Origin: an uncultured Geobacteraceae bacterium
GTDB taxonomy: Bacteria > Desulfobacterota > Desulfuromonadia > Geobacterales > Pseudopelobacteraceae
Length of the DNA stretch: 40,515 nt
Direction of reading: 5' to 3'
Assembly: GCA_903876875.1 (NCBI GenBank)
Contig: CAIRBT010000038.1
Location: forward strand, 1-40,515
Shown: positions 6,671-14,727 of the stretch, piece by piece
How positions within the stretch are numbered: the stretch's first letter is position 1
Layout: each line of letters begins with the position of its first letter
The notes under the pieces: model-generated
Told to the model about the DNA's origin: nothing
Databases searched by the model: none
Seen by the model: only the letters and a program-made list of their open reading frames with translations
Made by a program: the position numbers and the translations under genes

Positions 6671-9310
6671 ATGATAAATGCTATGCGTGATGCTGGGTTG
6701 GACGTACCCGAGACATTACTAGACGACGGCAAGCTGCACCGGTACGCCGGGCCGTCCGACAAACCGCAGAACAAAAAGAACTGGTATATTCTTTATCCCG
6801 CCGATAACGGCTTGCAGTCTGGCGCATTCGGTCGATGGGTAGGCAACATTAACGGGGCAATCAAGTGGTGTAGCCGCGACACCAAAGAACTGACCGACGA
6901 AGAAAAGAAGGAATATCGTAAGCGGCAAGAAGATCTTCGGCGCAGACAGGCTGAAGATCGCAAGCAGGCTGCGGAAGAGTGTGTTGAAAAATGTAAAAAA
7001 ATATGGTCTGCAGCTGCAACGGCTACAGATGACCACCCATACCTGCAACGTAAGCAGGTCAATGCCTTTGGCCTTCGTCTGATGGGTGACGCGCTCCTGG
7101 TGCCGATTAAATCTCTTAAAAATGAGTTGCGCGGATTGCAGTTTATCAAGCCTGATGGGACTAAGGTTTTTAAGACCGGAGTTGATATTTCCGGAGCTGT
7201 ACATATGATCGGCACGCCGGTTGATAACACGTTGATTATCACTGAAGGTTATGCAACGGGTGCATCGATCCACCAGGCAACCGGTCATGCTGTGTTAATT
7301 GCGTTCGTGGCAGGAAACCTGAAGGCCGTTGCTGAGGCAGCTAGGTCGAAGCGTCCTGACTGGAATTATATTATTGCTGGTGATGATGACTGCTGGGCAA
7401 AAGAAACTAAAGAAGATGGCTCAATTGTTTATCATGAGGTCCCGTGCGAGTTGAACGGTGGAAAGCGGCTTAATACCGGGAGGGCCAAGGCTGAAGAAGC
7501 GGCCTGTTCTATCTCCGCAGCGGCCCGATTTCCAAGATTCGTTGATACATCGACACACCCGACAGATTTTAACGATTTGCACAACCTGGTCAACCTCGAT
7601 GCAGTTAAAGTCTGTCTGTTTCCACCTCCGATGCAAGAATACAATCCTGACTACGAACCTTGCCCTGAAGATTTTATAGATCCTTACGACGGCGACAAAA
7701 CACCGAACCCATTTCATTCCCTACCTTTTAAATTACTTGGATACAACCATGGAGATTATTTTTATCTGCCACATGGTACACGGCAAGTAAAGGTATTGCG
7801 TGCCCCGGAACATACCAAGTCTCACCTGATAGAGTTGGCGCCGCTGCAACGTTGGGAAGCTTCTGATTTCAACGGTGGGAAAAACGGCGGAATGGATGTT
7901 GATAAAGCAGCCAACGCGATGATTCAAATCAATCAGTCAATCGGTGTTTACGACTCAAATAAAATCAGGGGGCGTGGTGCATGGTTTGACGCGGATAGAT
8001 CCGTTGTACACGTCGGCAATGAATTGATCGTTAATGGATTCCCGGTCAAGATTGAAAAACTGGACTCAGAATTTATCTATGAGCGATCAATTAAAATGAA
8101 GTTCGACATCGGGAAAGACATCCTTCCGAATAGAGAGGCTATTAAGCTGGAAAAACTCTGTGACGCATTGTCATGGCAGCGTGGCGATATAAGCGGAAAG
8201 CTACTTGCTGGGTGGTGCGCTCTGTCTGCTATATGTGGTGCTCTCTCCTGGAGACCACATATTCAAATCACGGGCGGGGCTGGATGTGGCAAATCATGGA
8301 TTATTGATAATATCGTGCGTCCGGTTTCCGGGCCTGGTGCGCTCATAGTCCAGGGTGCGACGTCTGAAGCTGGGATCAGACAGGCACTCGGTGCCGATGC
8401 CAGGCCGGTTATTTTTGACGAGGCTGAGGGGGAAGATCAGAAGGCACACCAACGCATGCAGCAGATCCTTGAACTTGCACGGCAGGCGTCCAGCGAATCT
8501 GGCGGCAGTATTTACAAGGGTACTATGGGCGGACGGGCTCAGGCATTCAGGATCCGTTCTATGTTCTGTTTTGCATCAATTGGCATATCTCAGACGCAAC
8601 AGGCGGATCAGTCTCGAATATCGGTGCTGACGCTTAGAAACAAAAACGATGGCGGCAAGCATTTTCAGGAAGTAATTATCCCACTCTGGAAAGATATTAT
8701 AACTGATGATTTCTGCTCTGCACTTCGTGCCAGAATGGTTAAAACTATCCCGGTAATCGTTCAGAATGCTCTTATTTTTTCTGATGCTGTGGGGTTCGTT
8801 ATGGAGAACAAACGCGCTGGTGACCAGATAGGAGCCCTGCTTGCGGGTGATTGGGCCCTCAGATCAATAGGAGTGATAAACAAGGATGATGCTATGAAGT
8901 TTGTAAAGTCGATTGATTGGACTGAACACAAAATAACGCAAGAACAGACAGACGAGCTGCGCTGTTTATCGGCAATGCTTGAACATCTGGTACGCATGCC
9001 GTCAGGAGATAATGTCAGTATTGCGGAGTTGATCCGCACAGTTTCGGCAACGATGTTTATTGATGAAAATAGTCCGGCTCAAACAGCACTTAAAAATCAT
9101 GGTTTCAGGGTTGTACAGGGCGGTTTTTGTATTGCAAATCAGCATGGAGAGCTTAAGAAAATTATGGAGCGCACCCCGTGGCCAGCAAACTGGGCGCAGA
9201 TTATCGGTCGATTACCTGGTGCCGTTACTTCGGATAAGCCCACATGGTTTTCAGGCGGAGCGGTGCGTACCAAAATGCTGCCGTTATCATATGTTATGGA
9301 GGGAACATGA
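6671..9310 (+). CDS. Toprim primase / replicative helicase fusion
   Basis: 879 residues; start supported by GAGGG 6 bases upstream. The N-terminal ~310 residues carry a charged helical stretch (75-110), then a Toprim fold: E192 in I-T-E-G-Y-A-T-G and G-D-D-D at 237-240, as in TraC-like and phage P4-type primases; the D-F-N-D-L motif follows near 300. The C-terminal half is a DUF927-like helicase: Walker A G-G-A-G-C-G-K-S at 535-542, P-V-I-F-D-E-A-E Walker B near 577, and a conserved G-x-A-x-x-F-x-I-R-S-M-F-x-F sensor region. It would both prime and unwind at the phage origin. No separate DnaB-type gene is seen, so this is the central replication enzyme. Confidence 0.88.
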   Translation: MINAMRDAGLDVPETLLDDGKLHRYAGPSDKPQNKKNWYILYPADNGLQSGAFGRWVGNINGAIKWCSRDTKELTDEEKKEYRKRQEDLRRRQAEDRKQAAEECVEKCKKIWSAAATATDDHPYLQRKQVNAFGLRLMGDALLVPIKSLKNELRGLQFIKPDGTKVFKTGVDISGAVHMIGTPVDNTLIITEGYATGASIHQATGHAVLIAFVAGNLKAVAEAARSKRPDWNYIIAGDDDCWAKETKEDGSIVYHEVPCELNGGKRLNTGRAKAEEAACSISAAARFPRFVDTSTHPTDFNDLHNLVNLDAVKVCLFPPPMQEYNPDYEPCPEDFIDPYDGDKTPNPFHSLPFKLLGYNHGDYFYLPHGTRQVKVLRAPEHTKSHLIELAPLQRWEASDFNGGKNGGMDVDKAANAMIQINQSIGVYDSNKIRGRGAWFDADRSVVHVGNELIVNGFPVKIEKLDSEFIYERSIKMKFDIGKDILPNREAIKLEKLCDALSWQRGDISGKLLAGWCALSAICGALSWRPHIQITGGAGCGKSWIIDNIVRPVSGPGALIVQGATSEAGIRQALGADARPVIFDEAEGEDQKAHQRMQQILELARQASSESGGSIYKGTMGGRAQAFRIRSMFCFASIGISQTQQADQSRISVLTLRNKNDGGKHFQEVIIPLWKDIITDDFCSALRARMVKTIPVIVQNALIFSDAVGFVMENKRAGDQIGALLAGDWALRSIGVINKDDAMKFVKSIDWTEHKITQEQTDELRCLSAMLEHLVRMPSGDNVSIAELIRTVSATMFIDENSPAQTALKNHGFRVVQGGFCIANQHGELKKIMERTPWPANWAQIIGRLPGAVTSDKPTWFSGGAVRTKMLPLSYVMEGT

Positions 9311-9606
9311 TCCTATTGCCTCGCCTCAAATACGCTGATACTAACGGTAAATATGAGCAAATTAAATACATTTCCGGAGAGCTGGAAGAACTGTATCAAG
9401 CGTATTATCACGAGCCAAATATTAGTAGAGTGGCAGAGGAAGCAGCCGACGTGATGCAGGCCGCCATGACCTTATTATGGATTATTGAACGTGAACATGG
9501 ATTGCATCCGCTGGACGTAATCACAAAAATGATCCAGAAAAACAAAAATAGAGGGTATGAATTGACTTGTGCACGATCTGTGTACGATCTGCGCAGCCAA
9601 CAATAA
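9307..9606 (+). CDS. MazG-like nucleotide pyrophosphohydrolase family protein
   Basis: 99 residues from the ATG at 9307, which overlaps the primase TGA (ATGA) and has GGAGG 5 bases upstream; an in-frame ATG at 9244 lies inside the primase gene and was rejected. The helical pattern E25-L-E27-E28 followed by E44-E45-A-A-D48 matches the E-x2-E...E-x2-D metal-binding helices of all-alpha NTP pyrophosphohydrolases (MazG/dUTPase-2 superfamily), and the tail K-N-K-N-R-G-Y fits too. Likely role: cleaning or adjusting the nucleotide pool during phage replication. It is the last gene of the early operon; the large non-coding region begins at its stop. Confidence 0.68.
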   Translation: MILLPRLKYADTNGKYEQIKYISGELEELYQAYYHEPNISRVAEEAADVMQAAMTLLWIIEREHGLHPLDVITKMIQKNKNRGYELTCARSVYDLRSQQ

Positions 9607-9724
9607 AAAGCCTCACACGAGCTTATTTCATTACAACATTACGGTTTCATTACAGTAAAAAATACAAAATATTTAATAATATCATGCACATTACAGCATT
9701 ACATTACAATTTGAAAAACAACCC

Positions 9725-9774
9725 CACACGCGCATGTATGCGCACACACGCGCACGCATGCGCACACACGTATA
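9725..9774. repeat. 50-bp alternating pyrimidine-purine tract (Z-DNA-prone)
   Basis: From C9725 to A9774 every base alternates pyrimidine/purine without a break, mostly CA/CG/TG steps. After one break a further ten bases alternate (9775-9784). A 13-bp direct repeat, ATGCGCACACACG, lies at 9738-9750 and 9758-9770 (20-bp period). Alternating CG/CA DNA adopts the left-handed Z form under negative supercoiling. It lies between the second and third CATTACA clusters and abuts an AT-rich stretch at 9771-9792. Confidence 0.92.
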
Positions 9775-9924
9775 GTATATATATTATATATTACCGTAAT
9801 GTATTGTTATTTATAGATGGTTTGTTATTTGTAATCAGTAACTTACGGCATTACATTTTCATTACATCGCATTACAAATTAGTGTTTTTAGCCTAAAAAG
9901 ACTTGCAATATATTGATATATAAG

Positions 9925-9940
9925 CATTACATCTGTAATG
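9925..9940. promoter_or_regulatory. CATTACA palindrome upstream of terminase gene, candidate operator
   Basis: CATTACA-TC-TGTAATG, a perfect inverted repeat of the array unit with a 2-base spacer. It ends where the GGAGG of the terminase small subunit begins (9940-9944). A weak promoter-like pair, TTTAGC at 9887-9892 and TATATT at 9909-9914 (16-base spacer), would start transcription within or just before the palindrome. A protein bound here could block the promoter or the start of the late transcript. Confidence 0.5.
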
Positions 9941-9952
9941 GAGGATTTGACT

Positions 9953-10501
9953 ATGAGGAAGCTGACACCAAAACAGCAATTGTTCGTCGCGGAGTATCTA
10001 ATCGACCTGAATGCGACACAGGCTGCGATTCGAGCCGGGTATAGCCATCGCACAGCAGAGTGGATGGGGCCGCGGCTGGTCACGAAAAGTCACGTTGCCG
10101 TTGCTATACAAGACGCTATGGGCAAAAGATCTGAAAAGGTTGGGATTGAATCCGAAAAAGTATTGCATGAGATCCTGAAGCTTGCGATGTCAGATGTCAG
10201 GAAACTGTTTGATTGCCAAGGTCGATTGTTGCCAGTCCATATGCTTCCCAATGATGTAGCGGCGGCAGTGTCGTCGATCAAGGTTACCACCTCTCGGGTG
10301 CCTGGTACTGATCCAGTTGCAGTTGAATTCACAAGCGAGATTAAATTCTGGGATAAAAAAGGAGCACTGGAACTGCTCGGGAAACACCTGAAGCTGTTTG
10401 GGAACGACTCGGCAAACGCTACTGTCATCAATAATAACGTGGTAAACATCACCCCTGAAAAGCTCAAGGCTATTGCAATAGAGGTGGCACAGGACATATG
10501 A
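9953..10501 (+). CDS. terS: Terminase small subunit
   Basis: 182 residues from the ATG at 9953, with GGAGG 8 bases upstream; an in-frame ATG at 9938 overlaps that site and was rejected. The N-terminus reads L-T-P-K-Q-Q-L-F-V-x-E-Y then N-A-T-Q-A-A-I-R-A-G-Y-S, the diagnostic start of Terminase_2-type small subunits (a DNA-binding helix-turn-helix). The middle carries V-x-x-E-x-I-L-K-L-A-M-S-D and the end an oligomerising G-K-H-L-K-L-F region. It recognises the pac/cos site and recruits the large subunit, whose gene it overlaps by ATGA. First gene of the late operon and directly downstream of the CATTACA region, which may also contain the packaging site. Confidence 0.92.
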   Translation: MRKLTPKQQLFVAEYLIDLNATQAAIRAGYSHRTAEWMGPRLVTKSHVAVAIQDAMGKRSEKVGIESEKVLHEILKLAMSDVRKLFDCQGRLLPVHMLPNDVAAAVSSIKVTTSRVPGTDPVAVEFTSEIKFWDKKGALELLGKHLKLFGNDSANATVINNNVVNITPEKLKAIAIEVAQDI

Positions 10502-11943
10502 ACCCAGACTATTCAACTCCAGAATACAAGCTGGCAATAAAAAACCAGGCATCAGAGGACCTGTATTTTTTCTCGCGGTGGATGTTCTACAAGCGGAAAA
10601 ATTTCAGATGGCTGCGCGGCCCTCATCATCGAGAGATATGCGATGCGCTGATGAGGGTATTCAACGGCGAGTGCACGCGCTTGATTATCAACGTGGCACC
10701 ACGCTACAGTAAGACGGAGCTGGCGGTGGTCAATTTCATGGCGTACTGCCTCGGCAAAGTTCCGGACGCTGAGTTTATACACACGTCGTACTCGGGCAGG
10801 CTTGCGGCAAATAACGCATGGCAGACCAGGGAAATGGTGCAGAATGCCGATTACCGCGAGATATTCCCGGAAGTAAAAATCAGGACTGATAGCAGCGCAC
10901 GTGATGAGTGGAGGACCACTGCTGGCGGGTGTGTGTATGCGGTCGGGGCGGGTGGGACGATTACCGGATACGGGGCGGGTAAACACCGAGAAGGGTTTGG
11001 CGGAGCAATAATTATTGACGATCCGCACAAGGCCGATGAAGCTCGCAGTGATGTTATCCGTCAGGGGGTGATTGAGTGGTTCCAAAACACGTTGGAGAGT
11101 CGCAAAAATAGCCCACACACACCGATAATCCTGATCATGCAACGGTTGCACGAAAAAGACCTGGCTGGTTGGTTGCTGGACGGCGGAAATGGAGAAAAAT
11201 GGGAGCACGTATGCCTCAAAACTTTGAAAGACGACGGTCAACCGTTGTGGCCGGAAAAGCACAATCTTGAGGCCTTGAAACGGATGAAGACAGCCGCACC
11301 GTACATGTTCAGCGGGCAGTACCAACAAAGCCCATCCCAGCCAGAGGGCAATATTTTCCGGCCTGACGTTGTCCAGATCGTTGGCGCAATTCCTGCCGGA
11401 ACTCGCTTTATTAGAGCATGGGACTTTGCTGCTACAGAGAATGATGGCGACTGGACAGTGGGAGGTAAGCTCGGGAAGCTACCGGATGGTAGATTTATTA
11501 TTGCCGATGTTGCCAGATTCCAAGGGCGACCCGAAACGGTTGAGGCTGGGTTGATTAACGCCGCAAAGCGTGATGGCAGCGGATGCCGGATAAGGATACC
11601 TCAGGATCCAGGCCAGGCTGGCAAATCACAGGTTGTATATTTTACACGACAACTGGCTGGGTACACAGTGACATCAAAACCGGTTACGGGTGACAAGGTC
11701 ACGCGTGCTGAACCGTTTGCCTCACAGGTGAATATCGGCAACGTGATGATGCTTAGAGCCGAGTGGAACGATGCCCTGATATCTGAAATGAGGGTATTCC
11801 CAAATGGGGCACATGACGACCAGGTGGACGCACTGTCAGACGCATTTGCAGAGCTGACTGATAACAATTTCGGGATGCTGGACTATTACGAAAACGAGTA
11901 CCGGCAGATGGTGGAAGCGACCGGTGGCAAGCCACCTAATTAA
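10498..11943 (+). CDS. terL: Terminase large subunit
   Basis: 481 residues. The ATPase domain has a divergent Walker A, A-P-R-Y-S-K-T at 67-73, and Walker B I-I-I-D-D with D174, preceded by the G-x-x-T-G-Y-G-A-G-K motif common in this terminase group. The C-terminal RNase H-like nuclease shows D309 in R-A-W-D-F-A and H-D-D-Q-V-D-A-L with D440, D441 and D444, which coordinate metal. It pumps DNA into the procapsid and cuts the concatemer. Stop at 11941-11943, followed by a T-rich stretch (11944-11952). Confidence 0.95.
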   Translation: MNPDYSTPEYKLAIKNQASEDLYFFSRWMFYKRKNFRWLRGPHHREICDALMRVFNGECTRLIINVAPRYSKTELAVVNFMAYCLGKVPDAEFIHTSYSGRLAANNAWQTREMVQNADYREIFPEVKIRTDSSARDEWRTTAGGCVYAVGAGGTITGYGAGKHREGFGGAIIIDDPHKADEARSDVIRQGVIEWFQNTLESRKNSPHTPIILIMQRLHEKDLAGWLLDGGNGEKWEHVCLKTLKDDGQPLWPEKHNLEALKRMKTAAPYMFSGQYQQSPSQPEGNIFRPDVVQIVGAIPAGTRFIRAWDFAATENDGDWTVGGKLGKLPDGRFIIADVARFQGRPETVEAGLINAAKRDGSGCRIRIPQDPGQAGKSQVVYFTRQLAGYTVTSKPVTGDKVTRAEPFASQVNIGNVMMLRAEWNDALISEMRVFPNGAHDDQVDALSDAFAELTDNNFGMLDYYENEYRQMVEATGGKPPN

Positions 11944-12012
11944 TTTTTTTTTCGCTTGCTTGTAAAAAAGTGCTGTCCGGAAGGCCTTATTATATGTGGT
12001 TTGGAACGGTGC

Positions 12013-12032
12013 CGCTTATCACACGATAAGCG
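12013..12032. promoter_or_regulatory. 8-bp perfect inverted repeat between terminase and portal genes
   Basis: CGCTTATC-ACAC-GATAAGCG in the 200-base gap after the large terminase gene. The gap is AT-rich and otherwise holds only a palindromic AAGGCCTT near 11981 and two copies of GCTTGTA. The hairpin has no T-tract, so it is not a standard terminator; it could be an operator or an RNA processing stem. Most other late genes overlap or nearly touch, so a 200-base gap here is itself unusual. Confidence 0.4.
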
Positions 12033-12144
12033 TTATTCCTAAGTAATCACGGTAAGTTACGATTGTTTTTTGCTTGTATTGTCTGGCGGTTTTTTGCAAT
12101 ATATGGAGGAGTATTTATTTTCCTTCATATGGGGTACGCAACGA

Positions 12145-14406
12145 ATGCCAGATCGAGCAGCCAGAGGCGGGGGAATAGCTACATCGATTGATGAGAGTAT
12201 TTGGGCTCGTGTCAAGACTGGTGTTAAGTACGCTGTCACCGGTTCAACCGGCTGGTTTGGCCCACAAAACCCATTACCCCCCGTCGCTCAAGAACAAGCG
12301 GCTGGCAGGTTGTTTGATTACCCTACTGGATACAACCAACGCATTTCCCCTCGTACCGAAGAATCAGTGTCATTCGCCCAGATGCGGGCATTGTCAGACA
12401 ACTACGACCTGTTGCGCATTATCATCGAGACGGTGAAAGACCAGCTCGACACGCAAGAGTGGATTATCAAGCCCCGCGACTCGAAAGCCAAGCCTGACGC
12501 ACGTTGTGACGAGATTCGCGACTTTCTACAATTCCCCGACAAAGAACATGACCACGCTACCTGGCTGCGTATGCTGCTGGAGGACATGCTGGTGATTGAC
12601 GCCGCGTCCATATACCCGCGCCGCACGAAAGGCGGACAGCTGTACTCGCTGGAGGTTATTGACGGCTCGACAATCAAGCGGCTGATCAACGGTGACGGTC
12701 GCACTCCACTCCCGCCCGACCCTGCGTATCAGCAGATTCTAAAAGGACTGCCTGCGGTGGACTATAGCCGCGACGAACTGGTCTACCTGCCGCGTAACGT
12801 CCGTTCCTCCCGGATTTACGGTTACTCGCCGGTTGAGCAGATTATCATGACGGTCAACATAGCACTCCGCAGGCAACTTCATCAGCTGGAGTATTACACA
12901 GAGGGCAACACACCCGACTTGATATTTCGCGTGCCGGAGCAGTGGCAACCCGACCAGATCAAGCAGATGCAGTTGTGGTGGGATTTCCTAATCACCGACA
13001 CGGCCAGCAGACGCAAGGCCAAGTTCATCCCGGGCGGTGTTGACCCCTACGACACGAAGCAGGCCGCGCTGAAAGACGAGTATGACGAATGGCTCGCTCG
13101 CATCGTTTGTTACTGCTTCGGTGTGGCTCCGCAGCCGTTCGTGAAAGAGGTGAACCGGGCGACCGCGGAAACATCTGCGGAGGCAAGCAAGGAAGAGGGC
13201 AAAGGGCCGCGCATGCTGTGGGTGAAGCGGATGCACGATCTGATTATCTGGAAATATTTCGGTTACGCGGATCTGGAGTTTGGCTGGGAGGACCAGACGG
13301 ATGTTAATCCGCTTGTACAGGCGCAGATTGACCAGATTTATCTTTCCACCTACGTCATCTCCCCCGAAGAGGTGCGGTCGCGGATAGGTATGGAAGGTCC
13401 GGCTCCGGAGAAGCCAATGCCACCTATGATTGGGGATGAGAATGCTGACGATGATACTGATAATGCTGGCAGCGGCGGCGACAGCGGCGGTGGAGATGTG
13501 GTTACTCCTGCTGATAAGCCTGTGGATACGAAGCAGAAAAAAGTAGAACAGGCCGCATCCCCAGAGCTGACGCGACGTAAAAAAAAAGTCCTGAGTACTA
13601 TTGATCGCAACCGATCGGCGGTGATGAAAGCCCGCCGTAAGCTGGGCAAGCTCTTTAACAAGTTTCTGGCCGACGTCAAGCCCGGCATCATCCAAACGGT
13701 TCTGGATGTGTATGCATCCGAAGTGCGGATGGCACCAGTAGAGGATGATGTTGTCGAAAAGGCCGTGAGGGAAATCAACTTTGATGGGTGGGCTGTATTG
13801 ATCGAACCTACAGCCGCTATCCTGGAGGCGGTCACGCGGGATGGACAGGCCGTCGCACTTGCCCAGATAGGAGTAGAAGCCAACGTGTCTACCGACCTAA
13901 TGAACGATCTGGCGGTACAGTACGCCGAAGCACGCGCCGCCGATCTGGTCGGAATGCGCAACATCGGCTCAAAGGAAATGCCGGAATGGGTTGTGAACCC
14001 CGACGCTGAATGGCCGATCACAGAAAGCACGCGCCGCATGATCAGGTCGGATGTTGAGAAAGCCATGGCAGAAGGGTGGAGCAATGACCGGCTGGCAGAC
14101 GCACTGGAGGAGAGCAACGCTTTCAGCGAGAGCCGGGCGGAGATGATAGCACGCACTGAAACCGCCTTCGCAGATGTTGAGGGTAATATGCAGGCATACC
14201 GGGAGAGTGGAGTGGTCGAGGGTAAAGAGTGGATTTTAGGGAGTGAACACGATGACGACGATGATTGCAACACAAACGCGGAAGCTGGAGTTATCGGGCT
14301 CGACGATACATTCCCCAGTGGTGATGACGCTCCGCCAAACCATCCGAACTGCGTATGCGATGTGCTTCCGGTAGTTATTGAGGAGGAGCAAACAGATGAG
14401 CATTAA
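12145..14406 (+). CDS. Portal protein fused to MuF/SPP1-gp7-like minor head domain
   Basis: 753 residues if started at the ATG at 12145 (M-P-D-R-A-A). An in-frame ATG at 12103 has GGAGGA just after it rather than before, so it is less likely, but neither start has an ideal ribosome binding site. Residues ~1-430 are a phage portal (L-R-I-I-I-E-T-V-K-D-Q-L-D, Y-S-R-D-E-L-V-Y-L-P, G-Y-S-P-V-E-Q, K-F-I-P-G-G). A Gly/Asp/Ser-rich linker follows, and the last ~130 residues are a MuF domain: I-A-R-T-E-T-A, W-I-L-G-S-E-H-D, F-P-S-G-D-D-A-P-P-N-H-P-N-C-V-C. These are usually two neighbouring genes; here they form one chain. MuF proteins sit inside the capsid and may leave with the DNA. Confidence 0.88.
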   Translation: MPDRAARGGGIATSIDESIWARVKTGVKYAVTGSTGWFGPQNPLPPVAQEQAAGRLFDYPTGYNQRISPRTEESVSFAQMRALSDNYDLLRIIIETVKDQLDTQEWIIKPRDSKAKPDARCDEIRDFLQFPDKEHDHATWLRMLLEDMLVIDAASIYPRRTKGGQLYSLEVIDGSTIKRLINGDGRTPLPPDPAYQQILKGLPAVDYSRDELVYLPRNVRSSRIYGYSPVEQIIMTVNIALRRQLHQLEYYTEGNTPDLIFRVPEQWQPDQIKQMQLWWDFLITDTASRRKAKFIPGGVDPYDTKQAALKDEYDEWLARIVCYCFGVAPQPFVKEVNRATAETSAEASKEEGKGPRMLWVKRMHDLIIWKYFGYADLEFGWEDQTDVNPLVQAQIDQIYLSTYVISPEEVRSRIGMEGPAPEKPMPPMIGDENADDDTDNAGSGGDSGGGDVVTPADKPVDTKQKKVEQAASPELTRRKKKVLSTIDRNRSAVMKARRKLGKLFNKFLADVKPGIIQTVLDVYASEVRMAPVEDDVVEKAVREINFDGWAVLIEPTAAILEAVTRDGQAVALAQIGVEANVSTDLMNDLAVQYAEARAADLVGMRNIGSKEMPEWVVNPDAEWPITESTRRMIRSDVEKAMAEGWSNDRLADALEESNAFSESRAEMIARTETAFADVEGNMQAYRESGVVEGKEWILGSEHDDDDDCNTNAEAGVIGLDDTFPSGDDAPPNHPNCVCDVLPVVIEEEQTDEH

Positions 14407-14713
14407 GCTGGTGCAGGGCGACACGCTCCCGCAAATTATACTGACGATCACCGACACCACCACTGGCGAACCGATCAACCTGGGCGACTCGTCCACAAGC
14501 GTCAATCTGCACATACGCAAGGCTGTTGGCGGTGCCAGGGTGATGACCATCCCATGCGGGAAGGTGGAAGACGAACCCGGTAAAGTTTCGTTTGCCTTTA
14601 GCAACTCGTCCAATTTGGTCGGGCAGTACGAAGGTGAAATAGAGATTGATTTTGATGGTAACACATTGACGGTTTTTGAAACGCTGAAGTTCACGTTCCG
14701 TGAACAAATTTAA
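14396..14713 (+). CDS. BppU-N-like phage structural protein
   Basis: 105 residues from the ATG at 14396, with GAGGAGGAG 5-13 bases upstream; it overlaps the portal gene by 11 bases. The start I-K-L-V-Q-G-D-T-L-P-Q-I-x-L-T-I-x-D and the G-K-V-S-F-A-F...G-Q-Y-E-G-E-I-E-I pattern match the N-terminal domain of lactococcal baseplate upper protein-like (BppU_N) modules, a small beta-sandwich found in structural proteins of many phages. Here it stands alone, next to the portal, so it may be a connector or fibre-attachment piece rather than a baseplate part. Confidence 0.6.
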   Translation: MSIKLVQGDTLPQIILTITDTTTGEPINLGDSSTSVNLHIRKAVGGARVMTIPCGKVEDEPGKVSFAFSNSSNLVGQYEGEIEIDFDGNTLTVFETLKFTFREQI

Positions 14714-14727
14714 CTAAGGAGATCATT

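Larger units (their letters stand above)
9629..9940 (+). repeat. CATTACA iteron-like array
   Basis: Perfect CATTACA occurs on the plus strand at 9629, 9648, 9689, 9697, 9702 (sharing its first two bases with the copy before), 9849, 9860, 9870 and 9925, and on the minus strand at 9934-9940. One-base variants (CATTACG) lie at 9637 and, on the minus strand, 9795-9801; GATTACA lies on the minus strand near 9830. They fall in clusters of three. The third cluster (9849, 9860, 9870) has 11- and 10-base spacing, about one helical turn, which places the sites on one face of the DNA. Confidence 0.9.
9607..9952 (+). promoter_or_regulatory. Large control region between replication and packaging modules; candidate origin/late operator
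   Basis: 346 bases with no credible gene. It is AT-rich, unlike its neighbours, and carries three structures described separately: an array of CATTACA repeats, a 50-bp alternating pyrimidine-purine tract flanked by TATAGTATATATATTATATA, and a CATTACA palindrome in front of the terminase gene. Iteron-like repeats beside an easily melted AT tract, right after the primase-helicase gene, is the layout of many phage and plasmid origins; the palindrome at the start of the late operon equally suits a repressor or activator site. The sequence shows the structure; the role is inferred. Confidence 0.6.

Noticed and set aside
9567-9896. 109-codon open frame over the CATTACA region
   Set aside because: Its sequence is a by-product of the CA/TA repeats (T-H-A-H-A-C-A-H-T type), no start site, overlaps the MazG-like gene in another frame.
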